Assembly: GCF_000521785.1 (NCBI RefSeq)
Contig: NZ_JALZ01000004.1
Coordinates: 1-64,000, forward strand
Origin: Roseivivax halodurans JCM 10272
Lineage (GTDB): Bacteria; Pseudomonadota; Alphaproteobacteria; Rhodobacterales; Rhodobacteraceae
DNA: 64,000 nucleotides
Reading direction: 5' to 3'
Under the pieces are notes generated by a model. The model was given only the letters and a program-made list of their open reading frames with translations, searched no databases and was not told the origin of the DNA. The position numbers were made by a program, and so were the translations under genes. Each line of letters opens with the position of its first letter. Within the stretch, counting starts at the first letter, position 1. Of this stretch, positions 45,286 through 58,277 are shown piece by piece.

Positions 45286-46287
45286 TCAGGCCTGGCCGCG
45301 CGGGCCGTGACTGCCCCGCTCGCGGTAGGGGGTCGTCTCGTAATGCGCGCGGTAGCACTTGGAGAAGTGCGACGGGCTCGCGAAGCCGCAGGCGAGCGCC
45401 ACGTTGATCACGCTCATGTCGGTCTGCATCAACAGGTTGCGCGCCTTCTGGAGCCTGAGTTCCATGTAGTAGCGCTTGGGGCTGCGGTTGAGATAACGCC
45501 GGAACAGCCGCTCGAGCTGGCGGGTGGACATTCCGACTTGAGTCGCGAGCGTCGCGGGGCTGATCGGCTCCTCGATATGGGCCTCCATCTTGTGGATCAC
45601 CTCGGCGAGCTTGGGGTGTCGCACGCCGATCCGGGTCGGCACCGAGAGGCGCTGCTGGTCCTGGTCGGTGCGGATCGAGGAATAGATGAGCTGGTCCGCG
45701 ACGGCATTAGCGAGGTCCGCCCCGTGATGCTCGGCCAGGAGCTTGAGCATGAGGTCGATCGAGGCGGTGCCGCCGGCGGCGCTGATGCGGTTGCCGTCGA
45801 TCGCGAAGACCGATTTCGACAGGATCACCTCGTCGAATTCCTCTGCGAAGCTGTCGTGATGCTCCCAGTGGATCGCGGCGCGGCGGTCGTCGAGAAGCCC
45901 CGCCTCGGCCAGAACCTGCGTGCCGGTGCAGACCGCGCCGAGGGTCAGCGCGTGGCGGCTCTCGCGCCGGAGCCAGCCCATCAGCTTCTTGGTGATGGCG
46001 TCGCGCACGCGCAGGCCGCCGCAGACGATCACGGTGTCGTCGCGGGTGAGATCGGGCAGGTCGCCGTCGAGCTGGAAGACCACGCCCGCCGAGGCCGTGA
46101 CCGTGCCGCCGCCTTCGCCGACGAGGCTCCACGTATAGAGCTGGCGGCCCGCCATGCGGTTGGCGATCCGCAGGCATTCGACCGAGGAAGCGAAGCTGAT
46201 GAGGGTGAAGTTCGGCAGCAGCACGAACACGAAGCGGCGCGTCTTGACCGCTCCGGCGATCTCGACGGCAGGCTCTTCATGGCCCAT
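45286..46287 (-). CDS. GlxA-family AraC-type transcriptional regulator
   Basis: A 333-residue regulator with an N-terminal DJ-1/PfpI-like domain (FVFVLLPNFTLISFASSVECLRIAN; GAVCTGTQVLAEAGLL, with the cysteine of the nucleophile elbow) and a C-terminal AraC domain (ATLATQVGMSTRQLERLFRRY and VALACGFASPSHFSKCYRAHY). GlxA relatives such as GbdR and CdhR control glycine betaine, carnitine or arginine use. AGGTG precedes the start at 46287, favouring it over 46305. Its target is not evident; the liv operon lies downstream and aroG is divergent. Confidence 0.85.
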   Translation of the reverse strand: MGHEEPAVEIAGAVKTRRFVFVLLPNFTLISFASSVECLRIANRMAGRQLYTWSLVGEGGGTVTASAGVVFQLDGDLPDLTRDDTVIVCGGLRVRDAITKKLMGWLRRESRHALTLGAVCTGTQVLAEAGLLDDRRAAIHWEHHDSFAEEFDEVILSKSVFAIDGNRISAAGGTASIDLMLKLLAEHHGADLANAVADQLIYSSIRTDQDQQRLSVPTRIGVRHPKLAEVIHKMEAHIEEPISPATLATQVGMSTRQLERLFRRYLNRSPKRYYMELRLQKARNLLMQTDMSVINVALACGFASPSHFSKCYRAHYETTPYRERGSHGPRGQA

Positions 46288-46472
46288 GCAACACCTCATT
46301 GACACACAAACCGAACGCGTTCCGGTTGACGGGTCAGAGTCCAGACATCGCGGGCCGCGTCAAGCGGGGAGGGATATTTCGGTTCTGGCCAGTGCAGCAC
46401 AGCTTCGTTATAGACCGGGGACGCTGACGCAACGGCCCAAGCGAGGGGCAGAGCTCGACCGGGAGAGAGACG

Positions 46473-47837
46473 ATGACGGAGTGGCAGAAATCGGCATGGC
46501 GCGAGAAACCGCGGGTGCAGATGCCGGATTATACCGATGACAGCGCGCTGAAGGCCGTGGAGGCCCAGCTGTCGAAGTATCCGCCGCTCGTCTTTGCCGG
46601 CGAGGCCCGGAGCCTCAAGCGCGACCTCGCGGCCGCGGGGCGGGGCGAGGCGTTCCTGCTGCAGGGCGGCGACTGCGCCGAAGCCTTCGACCAGTTCTCG
46701 GCCGACGCGATCCGCGACACGTTCAAGGTCATGCTGCAGATGGCGATGATCCTGACCTACGGCGCGAAGGTGCCGGTGGTGAAGGTCGGCCGGATGGCGG
46801 GCCAGTTCGCCAAGCCGCGCTCTGCGCCGACCGAGGCCAAGGACGGGCAGGAACTGCCGTCCTACCGCGGCGACATCATCAACGAGCTCGCCTTCACGCC
46901 CGAGGCGCGGATCCCCGATCCCAAGCGCATGCTTCAGGCCTACACGCAGGCGGCCGCCACGCTGAACCTTCTGCGCGCCTTCTCGACGGGTGGCTATGCC
47001 GACGTGCATCAGGTGCATGCCTGGACGCTCGGCTTCACCGAGAGCGAGAAGGCCGCGGCCTATCGCGACATGGCGAACCGGATCTCGGACACGCTCGACT
47101 TCATGAAGGCGGCGGGGCTCGAGAGCGACACCAACCACAACCTGCGGACGGTGGATTTCTACACGTCGCATGAAGCGCTGCTGCTGGAATACGAGGAGGC
47201 GCTCTGCCGGCTCGATTCGACCTCGGGCAAGTGGCTCGCGGGCTCGGGTCACATGATCTGGATCGGCGACCGCACGCGGCAGCCGGACGGCGCGCATGTG
47301 GAATTCGCGCGGGGCGTGCTGAACCCGGTGGGGCTGAAATGCGGCCCGTCGCTGACGGCGGACGATCTCAAGGTGCTGATGGCGCGGCTCAACCCCTCGA
47401 ACGAGGCGGGCAAGCTGACGCTGATCGCGCGGTTCGGCGCGGGCAAGACCGCCGAGCACCTGCCGCGGCTGATCGAGGCGGTGCGCTCCGAGGGCGCGAA
47501 CGTCACCTGGGTGTGCGATCCGATGCACGGCAACACGATCAAGTCGGCCTCGGGTTACAAGACCCGGCCGTTCGACGCGGTGCTGCGCGAGGTGCGCGAC
47601 TTCTTCGCGGTGCACCGGGCCGAGGGCACGGTGCCGGGGGGCGTGCATTTCGAGATGACCGGCCTCGACGTGACCGAATGCACCGGCGGCGTGCAGGCGG
47701 TGTCGGACGAGAACCTCTCGGACCGCTACCACACCGCCTGCGATCCGCGGCTCAACGCCTCGCAATCGCTCGAGCTGGCGTTCCTCGTCGCCGAGGAGCT
47801 GACCTCGCACCGGACCGCGCTCGCCGCGAACGGCTGA
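46473..47837 (+). CDS. 3-deoxy-7-phosphoheptulonate synthase, class II
   Basis: A 454-residue enzyme for the first step of the shikimate pathway (phosphoenolpyruvate plus erythrose 4-phosphate to DAHP). It is the plant-type class II form: [15 protein letters not shown] holds the metal cysteine, with [19 protein letters not shown]-type block [35 protein letters not shown] and [13 protein letters not shown] following in order. Length and motifs are complete. The 167-bp region to the divergent regulator holds its promoter. Confidence 0.93.
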   Translation: MTEWQKSAWREKPRVQMPDYTDDSALKAVEAQLSKYPPLVFAGEARSLKRDLAAAGRGEAFLLQGGDCAEAFDQFSADAIRDTFKVMLQMAMILTYGAKVPVVKVGRMAGQFAKPRSAPTEAKDGQELPSYRGDIINELAFTPEARIPDPKRMLQAYTQAAATLNLLRAFSTGGYADVHQVHAWTLGFTESEKAAAYRDMANRISDTLDFMKAAGLESDTNHNLRTVDFYTSHEALLLEYEEALCRLDSTSGKWLAGSGHMIWIGDRTRQPDGAHVEFARGVLNPVGLKCGPSLTADDLKVLMARLNPSNEAGKLTLIARFGAGKTAEHLPRLIEAVRSEGANVTWVCDPMHGNTIKSASGYKTRPFDAVLREVRDFFAVHRAEGTVPGGVHFEMTGLDVTECTGGVQAVSDENLSDRYHTACDPRLNASQSLELAFLVAEELTSHRTALAANG

Positions 47838-47858
47838 GGGCCGGGGCGCACCGCTTTC

Positions 47859-47882
47859 GCCGCCGCAGAAGAATGCGGCGGC
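47859..47882. terminator. Possible bidirectional terminator stem-loop
   Basis: GCCGCCGCA and TGCGGCGGC form a perfect 9-bp stem with a 6-nt loop between the convergent class II DAHP synthase and glycosyltransferase genes. A second small palindrome (CCGCTCCGGAGCGG) follows at about 47907. Neither has a T-run, so the role is likely but unproven. Confidence 0.45.
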
Positions 47883-47945
47883 AGGGCGCTCTTCGGGGCG
47901 CGGCCGCTCCGGAGCGGTCCCCAGAGCAATCGCCGCGCATCTCCG

Positions 47946-49256
47946 TCAGTTCTGGAAGCCCTGCATCAGATAGGCGATTTCCTGGCTGACCGGATCGTTG
48001 TCGATGGCCTCTTCCGTGGCGAGACCGATGAAGAGGGCGAGCGCGAGGCTGGCCGTCTTGAGCGCCGGACGCAGCCCGAAGAAGCGCCGCGACGATCTTT
48101 CGCCGAAATCTCGGACCTTCTGCCTCGGGCCGGACTGATGGACCCGACGCGGGACCGGGCGAGCAACTGCTTTCCGCGCCGTCTGGTCCGCGATCTGCCG
48201 GGCGGGTCTCGTCGGAACGAGGCGTGCGATCTCGGGCGCCGCGGTCTCCCGCTTCCAGCCCGTGGTGATCTGGCGGCAGTGATGGAACGCGAACTTCCGG
48301 GAGCGGAACGCCCAATTGAAGGCGAAGCCTTCGAGGATGTGCGGCCGCCATTGCAGATCGCCCAATGGGCCGCTCGGCCGCACGCACCATTTCGGGGGGC
48401 ACGCGCTCTTGCCGGGAGCGAGGAAGCGGTGGTCGTCGTGGCGGACGATGCCGTTGCGGGGCGCGTGCGGGGCGTAGCGCCATTCTCCGCCGAAGCGGAC
48501 TAGTCCGAACGTACTGTGCCATGTGGCGTCGAAGATCGACACCGGCGTGCGGCCGAGCACAAGCTCGTCGATGTCGCAGCAGAGGACCGCGCGGGCGTCC
48601 CGGAGATACCGCAGGCGCACGGCGTTGAGCGCGCAGGTCTGCAGGAAGAGCTCGGTGTTGCCATAGGGGCTGCGGCCGCGCGGTCCGAATGGCAGCCCGG
48701 TGCAAAGCACGAGCGGATCGAGGCCGGTCCGGTCGAGGACGCGCTCGATGTCTCGGGTCCCGTAGAGCGCCGAGCCGTTGTCGATGAAGACGATCCCCTC
48801 GGCGCCCTGGGTCTCGGCGTGGAAGCGGGCGAAATCTTCGATCCAGGCGAGCTCGTTGTCCTTCGACATCGTGACGATCACGTTGCGGTTGCGAAAGCGC
48901 CCCGGCATGGCTTCGTGGACCGGCGTTTCCAGGCGGAATGCCTCGGACGCGAAGGACACGCGGGCCGGCGGGTGCGGGCTTCTGAGGAGGACGAGGCTGT
49001 GGCGGTAGAAGGTGCGGATCTTCGTCGGCGTGGCGATGCCGTCGAGCGCGAAGGCCCCCTTGCTGACCATTGCGGCGAGGTTGTTGAGGCGCGGGCAGAC
49101 GAGCGTGACGGTGCCGTCCTGCCAGATCGCGTCGAACCAGAGCGTCCGGTCGTCGAAGGCCTCCTCGTACCCGTCCTTGCGGTATCTGGGGGCGACGCGC
49201 GACCGGCGGCGGGGGCCGTCCCGGTCAAGACGACAGGTCGCGAAATCTGAACTCAT
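47946..49256 (-). CDS. Glycosyltransferase (family 2/92-like)
   Basis: A 436-residue protein. NVIVTMSKDNELAWIEDFARFH, GIVFIDNGS and VLCCDIDELVL (a D-x-D site) match the GT2/GT92-like (DUF23-type) glycosyltransferases that act in surface polysaccharide synthesis. RSRKFAFHHCRQITTGWKRE is a further family block. The last 110 residues are arginine-rich and include one short hydrophobic stretch near residue 405, so it may sit on the membrane. The start codon and its AAGGTG site lie in the right arm of a potential hairpin. The substrate is unknown; exoD lies upstream on the same strand. Confidence 0.7.
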   Translation of the reverse strand: MSSDFATCRLDRDGPRRRSRVAPRYRKDGYEEAFDDRTLWFDAIWQDGTVTLVCPRLNNLAAMVSKGAFALDGIATPTKIRTFYRHSLVLLRSPHPPARVSFASEAFRLETPVHEAMPGRFRNRNVIVTMSKDNELAWIEDFARFHAETQGAEGIVFIDNGSALYGTRDIERVLDRTGLDPLVLCTGLPFGPRGRSPYGNTELFLQTCALNAVRLRYLRDARAVLCCDIDELVLGRTPVSIFDATWHSTFGLVRFGGEWRYAPHAPRNGIVRHDDHRFLAPGKSACPPKWCVRPSGPLGDLQWRPHILEGFAFNWAFRSRKFAFHHCRQITTGWKRETAAPEIARLVPTRPARQIADQTARKAVARPVPRRVHQSGPRQKVRDFGERSSRRFFGLRPALKTASLALALFIGLATEEAIDNDPVSQEIAYLMQGFQN

Positions 49257-49305
49257 GTAGCGGCACCTTGTGCTTCAGGCCGTGTGATGGCGGTACCGCT
49301 ACATG
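49254..49305 (-). promoter_or_regulatory. Inverted repeat enclosing a start codon
   Basis: CATGTAGCGG at 49254-49263 and CCGCTACATG at 49296-49305 are perfect 10-bp inverted repeats; a further ACC/GGT pair extends the stem. In the glycosyltransferase mRNA the ATG and part of the AAGGTG ribosome-binding site fall in the 3' arm, so the fold would hide them. A dimeric protein operator is the alternative reading. Confidence 0.55.
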
Positions 49306-49408
49306 CAAGCGGCCGCGGGCGCAAAGGGCACGATAACCGGCGCATCGTCCAGAGCGCCCCTGCGGGCCTGCGCATGCATCCGCGCAGGGCCGCACCCGGA
49401 GAGGGCCG

Positions 49409-50053
49409 TCACGACAGCAGTTCCGCCACGAGAAGGACGGTTGCGCTGACGATCGCAGCGCTCGCCGCCGACATCACCGCCAGCCCGACAAGGCCGATCG
49501 CGATGCCGCAGGCGGCGACGACCGCATCGCGTTCGATCAGCGCAAGGCCGATGAGGGCGAGGGAGAGGCCCGGCAGCGCGTTGCCGAGGGGCAGCGGCAG
49601 GAACAGCGTCACCGCGAGGAGCAGGCTGAAGAGGCCGAGCGCGCGGCGCGGCCAGCCGGTCGTGAGGGCCGGCCAGCGCGGTCTGACGATGCGTTCGAGA
49701 CGAGCGAGGCGAGTGGCGATGGCGAGGGCCGCGCGGCGGAACTCCGCCGCGCCGATGGTGCGCCGCGCGAGCCAGTCCGGCACCCATGGCGTCGGGCGTC
49801 CGGCGGCGATCTGCAGCGTCAGGAAGAGGAGCGGCAGCCCGGCGAGGAGCGACAGGCCCGGCACCGGGAGCGGCAGGACGTTCGGGGCGCCGAGGACGAT
49901 CAGCAGCGCGCCGTGACCGCGCCGGCCGAGGCCCGCGATGAGCGCGCCGACCGACATGCGCTCGGTCGTAGTGCCCTCGCCAAGAGAGCGGAGCAGGTCT
50001 GAAAAGCGCGGCTCCCCGGGCTCGGCCGAAACCGGATAGGGCATGTCGGTCAC
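49409..50053 (-). CDS. Exopolysaccharide synthesis protein ExoD family
   Basis: A 214-residue protein with the ExoD arrangement: FSDLLRSLGEG, then GHGALLIVLGAPNVLPLPVPG, and four membrane segments in the C-terminal half (LLLAVTLFLPLPLGNALPGLS and others). ExoD-family proteins affect exopolysaccharide and alkaline stress in rhizobia. A GTG at 50053 overlaps the secF stop (GTGA) and is chosen; the ATG at 50044, three codons in, is the alternative. Co-translation with secF is likely. Confidence 0.75.
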   Translation of the reverse strand: MTDMPYPVSAEPGEPRFSDLLRSLGEGTTTERMSVGALIAGLGRRGHGALLIVLGAPNVLPLPVPGLSLLAGLPLLFLTLQIAAGRPTPWVPDWLARRTIGAAEFRRAALAIATRLARLERIVRPRWPALTTGWPRRALGLFSLLLAVTLFLPLPLGNALPGLSLALIGLALIERDAVVAACGIAIGLVGLAVMSAASAAIVSATVLLVAELLS

Positions 50054-50973
50054 GGCCGGAACGCCTCGTCCGGCGCCGCCTTGGCGGCGGTGTCGACCGG
50101 GCCAGGCAGCACGAGAAGCAGCGGCGCGGCGATGAAGATACTCGACAGCGTGCCGAGCGCGATGCCGAAGGTCGTCGCGGCCGCGAAGCCGAAGAGCACC
50201 GGCCCTCCGAAGAGCATCAGCGAGATCGTGGTCGCGAGCGTCGTGCCGGAGGTCATCAGCGTGCGCCGGAGCGTGTCGGTGATGGCGAGGTCGATCACCT
50301 CGGGAAGGGGCATCGCGCCGTAGTGGCCGCGCTCCTCGCGGATGCGGTCGAAGACGATCACCGTGTCGTTGATCGAGTACCCAGCCACGAGCAGCAGCGC
50401 CGCTACGCTGGTCAGATCGAAGGTCAGGCCGGTCAGGGCGAAGAAGCCGAGCATCATGGCCACGTCGTGGAACGTCGTCAGGCAGGCGCTGAGCCCGAAG
50501 CGGACCTCGAACCGCCACCAGACATAGATGGCGATGGCGCTGACCGCGAGCAGGCAGGAGAGGAGCCCGGAGCGGAGGAGCTCGCCCGAGACCTTGGGCC
50601 CGACGCTGTCCTCGCTCACGATGCGGGCGGCGGGGCCGAGCGCGGCGCGCACGGCCTCGGCGCTCGCGCCATCCGCGTCCTGGATGCGGACGAGGACCGA
50701 CCGTCCGGCATCGGTCAGCTGGATCACCGCATCGGCGTGGCCGGACGCGGCGAGGGCGGCGCGGAGCGAGGCGGTGTCGAAGGGCACCGCGCTCCGCGCC
50801 TCGAGCGCCAGCCCGCCGGTGAAATCGAGACCGAGGGAAAAGCCCCGGACCGCGACCAGGGCGACGGTCGCCGCGAGAAGGAAGAGCGATATGGCAAAGG
50901 CGATGCGCCGCCACCGGGTGAACGGAACGGACCGCATGGGCGGCGATATGGCCGCAGCGACAAGGGATTGCAT
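50050..50973 (-). CDS. secF: Protein translocase subunit SecF
   Basis: A 307-residue membrane protein with six expected membrane segments. GLDFTGGLALEARS near residue 45 is the SecF signature, and GYSINDTVIVFDRIREE lies in the fourth to fifth segment region as in all SecF. SecF normally works with SecD to pull exported proteins using the proton gradient. No secD is adjacent, so this copy stands apart from the usual secDF pair. Starts at 51060 (GTG) and 50937 (ATG) are also possible. Confidence 0.85.
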   Translation of the reverse strand: MQSLVAAAISPPMRSVPFTRWRRIAFAISLFLLAATVALVAVRGFSLGLDFTGGLALEARSAVPFDTASLRAALAASGHADAVIQLTDAGRSVLVRIQDADGASAEAVRAALGPAARIVSEDSVGPKVSGELLRSGLLSCLLAVSAIAIYVWWRFEVRFGLSACLTTFHDVAMMLGFFALTGLTFDLTSVAALLLVAGYSINDTVIVFDRIREERGHYGAMPLPEVIDLAITDTLRRTLMTSGTTLATTISLMLFGGPVLFGFAAATTFGIALGTLSSIFIAAPLLLVLPGPVDTAAKAAPDEAFRP

Positions 50974-51225
50974 GACAGGACAGCCGGAGCGGAAGGCGCC
51001 CCGCGAGACCTCCTCGGGCGGAGCCGCGACCGCGCGGTTCGAGTGACGCCCGGCGCTCACATGGGGTGTCCGGGGCGCTCCGGCAAGCGGCGGGCTGCCC
51101 GCCGGCGAAGAGAATTTCGCCGCACGGGTCAGGTCTTAGGCAAGGTATCGCCGATGGTGTCTGCGATGCGCAGGGCGCCCCACGATCAGGTCATGCGAGA
51201 GGGCCCCCGCGACGGAGACGGGTGT

Positions 51226-52368
51226 TCAGTAGCCGCGCCAGATCCAGCCGCCGCCGAAGACGCGGGTGCTCTCCTCGTCGTAGAAGACGCAGGCCTGGCC
51301 CGGGGAGACGCCTTCCTCGGGGGTGACGAGCTCCACCTCGGCCTCGGTCTCGGAGATCGGGCGGATGATCGCTTCGCGGGGCGGGCGGGTCGAGCGGACC
51401 TTCACGGCCACGTGCCATTCCTCGCGCGAGGTGAGGGGCGCGTCGCCCAGCCAGTTGATCTCGCGGACCGGGATCTTCCGCGTCGCGAGCATCTCCTTCG
51501 GGCCGACCACGACGCGGGCGTTCTCGACGTCGAGCTTCACCACGTAGAGCGGCTCCGAGAGGCCGCCGATGCCGAGGCCGCGGCGCTGGCCGATCGTGTA
51601 GTGGATGACGCCCTCGTGGCTGCCGAGGACGCGGCCGTCGACATGCACGATCTCGCCCGGATCGGCGGCGCCGGGGCGCAGCTTCTCGATCACCGAGGCG
51701 TAGTCGCCGTTCGGCACGAAGCAGATGTCCTGGCTGTCGGGCTTGTCCGCGACCGGCAGGCCGTAGCGGGCGGCAAGCGCGCGCGTCTCGTCCTTGGAGA
51801 CGAGATGGCCGAGCGGGAAGCGCAGGTAGTCGAGCTGCTCCTGCGTGGTGGAGAAGAGGAAGTAGGACTGGTCGCGCACGGCGTCGGCGGCGCGGTGCAG
51901 CTCGGCCTTGGTCGCGCCCGGCTTGCGCTGGATGTAGTGCCCCGTCGCCATGCAATCGGCGTCGAGGTCCTTGGCCGTCTCGAGCAGGTCCTTGAATTTC
52001 ACCCGTTCGTTGCAGCGGATGCAGGGCACGGGCGTTGCGCCCGCGAGGTAGCTGTCGGCGAACTCGTCGATGACCGCGTCCTGGAAGATGTTCTCGTAGT
52101 CGAGCACGTAATGGGGAAAGCCCATGCGTTCGGCCACGCGGCGGGCGTCGTGGATGTCGAGGCCCGCGCAGCAGGCGCCCTTCTTGGCGAGCGCCGCGCC
52201 GTGGTCGTAGAGCTGAAGGGTCACGCCTACGACGTCGTAGCCCTCTTCGGCCAGCTTCGCCGCGACGACGGAGCTGTCGACGCCACCCGACATGGCGACC
52301 ACCACGCGGGTCTGCGACGGGGGCTTGGGCAGGCCCAGCGAATTCAGCTGACCTTGGTCGAGGGGCAT
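51226..52368 (-). CDS. mnmA: tRNA-specific 2-thiouridylase MnmA
   Basis: A 380-residue enzyme that thiolates uridine 34 of Lys, Glu and Gln tRNAs. The PP-loop SGGVDSS is at residues 27-33; the catalytic cysteine is in [13 protein letters not shown], and [13 protein letters not shown] and [10 protein letters not shown] follow in the usual order. The second catalytic cysteine is in [12 protein letters not shown] near the C terminus. AAGGAG precedes the ATG at 52368, excluding the longer reading from 52434. Confidence 0.95.
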   Translation of the reverse strand: MPLDQGQLNSLGLPKPPSQTRVVVAMSGGVDSSVVAAKLAEEGYDVVGVTLQLYDHGAALAKKGACCAGLDIHDARRVAERMGFPHYVLDYENIFQDAVIDEFADSYLAGATPVPCIRCNERVKFKDLLETAKDLDADCMATGHYIQRKPGATKAELHRAADAVRDQSYFLFSTTQEQLDYLRFPLGHLVSKDETRALAARYGLPVADKPDSQDICFVPNGDYASVIEKLRPGAADPGEIVHVDGRVLGSHEGVIHYTIGQRRGLGIGGLSEPLYVVKLDVENARVVVGPKEMLATRKIPVREINWLGDAPLTSREEWHVAVKVRSTRPPREAIIRPISETEAEVELVTPEEGVSPGQACVFYDEESTRVFGGGWIWRGY

Positions 52369-52488
52369 GACACTCTCCTTGGATTGCGGCCGGAATATAG
52401 GAAAATGCAAAGTTTTCTCAAGGGCGCGTTTCATGCCGCATTAAGTGCGCCGGTGCAAGGTGCTGCCGTCAGTCACGGATGTCGCAGC

Positions 52489-52767
52489 ATGTATCTCAAG
52501 AAAGTTGATGGTCCGCGCGCAGTCACGCTTCCCGACGGGTCGGTCATGACCCGCGCCGACCTGCCGCCGAAGGAGACGCTGCGCTGGGTCGCCTCGCGCA
52601 AGGCCGCGGTGGTGCGGGCGGTGCTCTACGGCCTTCTGACCGAGGAGCAGGCGCGCGAGCGCTACCGGCTCAGCGAAGAGGAGCTGCGCGGCTGGATCCG
52701 CGCGATGGCGCATCACGGCGAGGGCGCGCTGAAGGCGACGGCGGTGCGGAAGTACAGACAACTATGA
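52489..52767 (+). CDS. sciP: CtrA inhibitor SciP (DUF1153)
   Basis: A 92-residue protein matching SciP over its full length: DGPRAVTLPDGSVMTRADLP at the start, the helix-turn-helix RWVASRKAAVVRAVLYGLLT, then EEQARERYRLSEEELRGWIRA. SciP binds CtrA and blocks its transcription activation in Caulobacter and relatives. It lies directly ahead of ctrA on the same strand, 133 bp apart, a linkage known in this order. Confidence 0.92.
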   Translation: MYLKKVDGPRAVTLPDGSVMTRADLPPKETLRWVASRKAAVVRAVLYGLLTEEQARERYRLSEEELRGWIRAMAHHGEGALKATAVRKYRQL

Positions 52768-52900
52768 CGTGAGTGTGTTCATTATAAGTTTACTTTGAGT
52801 GAGTGCTGACGTTAACCTGAACCAAGCGAGCACCAGTAATTCTAAGTTAAACATTAGGCTTCAGTTATGAGTCATCACAGTTGTAGTACGGAGACGGGCG
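52768..52900 (+). promoter_or_regulatory. ctrA upstream regulatory region
   Basis: This 133-bp gap is far more AT-rich than its flanks. It holds TTAA half-sites at 52812-52815 (within GTTAAC) and 52847-52850, which resemble CtrA-box halves, and a GAGTC (GANTC, the CcrM methylation site) at 52869-52873. In Caulobacter, CcrM methylation and CtrA feedback control ctrA promoters; the same is plausible here. Confidence 0.5.
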
Positions 52901-53620
52901 ATGCGTGTCCTTCTGATCGAAGATGACCCGACCACGTCGAAGAGCATCGAGATGATGCTGACGCGGTCCAACCTCAACGTCTACGCGACCGACATGGGGG
53001 AGGAGGGCGTCGATCTTGCGAAGCTCTACGACTACGACCTGATCCTGCTCGACATCACGCTGCCCGACATCACCGGTCACGAGGTCCTGCGCAAGCTGCG
53101 CACGGCGCGCATCTCGACGCCGATCCTGATCCTGTCGGGCGCCGACGACACCGAGAGCAAGCTCAAGAGCTTCGGCTTCGGCGCCGACGACTATCTGACG
53201 AAGCCCTTCCACGCCGACGAGCTGGTGGCGCGCATCCATGCGATCATCCGCCGCTCGAAGGGGCATGCGCAATCGGTCATCCGGACCGGCAAGATCAACG
53301 TCAATCTCGACGCCAAGACCGTGGACGTGAACGGGCAGACCGTGCACCTCACGGGCAAGGAATACCAGATGCTGGAGCTGCTGAGCCTGCGCAAGGGCAC
53401 GACGCTCACCAAGGAGATGTTCCTCAACCATCTCTATGGCGGCATGGACGAGCCCGAGCTCAAGATCATCGACGTCTTCATCTGCAAGCTGCGCAAGAAG
53501 CTCGCCGAGGCGACGGGCGATCCCAGTTACATCGAGACGGTCTGGGGCAGGGGCTACGTGCTGCGCGATCCCGACATCCGCAGCGCCGACGCGTCCGGCG
53601 CCATCGCCCTCGGCGCCTGA
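52901..53620 (+). CDS. ctrA: Cell-cycle response regulator CtrA
   Basis: A 239-residue OmpR-family regulator. The receiver begins [20 protein letters not shown] and has its phosphorylation site at D51; [21 protein letters not shown] closes the domain. The winged-helix DNA-binding domain includes [20 protein letters not shown] and [12 protein letters not shown]. It is close to CtrA across its length. In Rhodobacterales CtrA controls motility, gene transfer agents and late cell-cycle genes and is usually not essential. Confidence 0.95.
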   Translation: MRVLLIEDDPTTSKSIEMMLTRSNLNVYATDMGEEGVDLAKLYDYDLILLDITLPDITGHEVLRKLRTARISTPILILSGADDTESKLKSFGFGADDYLTKPFHADELVARIHAIIRRSKGHAQSVIRTGKINVNLDAKTVDVNGQTVHLTGKEYQMLELLSLRKGTTLTKEMFLNHLYGGMDEPELKIIDVFICKLRKKLAEATGDPSYIETVWGRGYVLRDPDIRSADASGAIALGA

Positions 53621-53682
53621 CCCCCACTGGACCCTCGCGCGCCGCGCGCCTATCACTTGCCCGGCAAGGCAGGGCGACGTGA

Positions 53683-57905
<4,223 letters not shown>

Positions 57906-57921
57906 CCCGGTTTCTCACCTC

Positions 57922-57946
57922 GTTCGCGAATGTTCTTAAAAAGTTC
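57922..57946 (+). promoter_or_regulatory. LexA-type SOS box (GTTC-N7-GTTC)
   Basis: GTTC at 57932-57935 and 57943-57946 are separated by 7 bases, the direct-repeat form of the alphaproteobacterial LexA box. A third GTTC at 57922 precedes them. It is 56 bp upstream of the small membrane-peptide gene and 26 bp after recG. A GAAC-N6-GAAC at 57960-57973 lies between the box and the gene. Confidence 0.65.
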
Positions 57947-58002
57947 TTTACCCGACTCGGAACATGTGAGAACAAAGTGGCAACAGAAGGATGGAGGCCA
58001 CG

Positions 58003-58113
58003 ATGCTCGAACAGATCACTGCACCGATCCGCCGCTCCGAGGCGATGATCCTGAAGGACCTCGTCGGGGTCGTCGCCTTGGGCGTGATGCTCGTCGCCGC
58101 CCTTCATCTCTGA
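58003..58113 (+). CDS. Small single-pass membrane peptide, possibly SOS-induced
   Basis: A 36-residue peptide, too short for many gene callers. It reads MLEQITAPIRRSEAMI followed by one hydrophobic helix (LVGVVALGVMLVAALHL), so a basic amphipathic N terminus and one membrane segment. AAGGATGGAGG gives a ribosome-binding site before the ATG at 58003. The gene has its own LexA-type box upstream and a terminator downstream. Caulobacter SidA, a 29-residue SOS-induced membrane inhibitor of division, is similar in size and regulation, but no sequence match is claimed. Confidence 0.65.
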   Translation: MLEQITAPIRRSEAMILKDLVGVVALGVMLVAALHL

Positions 58114-58240
58114 GTTTCCTGCCTGCGTTGCTTGTGCCGGCTGCCGGTTGCTCACCGTCCCCAAGCTGATGTGACCCGCGGATCCCGGCGCGTTGTCCCC
58201 GCGCCCCGCTCGGCCGATCTGACCACAAGACACGCGCCTT

Positions 58241-58275
58241 GCCGCCGCCTTCGATCGAAGTGCGGCGGCTTTTTT
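58241..58275 (+). terminator. Rho-independent terminator
   Basis: GCCGCCG at 58241-58247 pairs with CGGCGGC at 58263-58269, followed by six T. It ends the transcript carrying the small membrane peptide and lies just beyond the convergent receptor gene. Confidence 0.8.
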
Positions 58276-58277
58276 CG

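Noticed and set aside
50323-52767. Long plus-strand open frame (814 codons) opposite secF and mnmA
   Set aside because: It is antisense to two well-supported genes and reads as low-complexity charged sequence; only its last 92 codons, SciP, are real.
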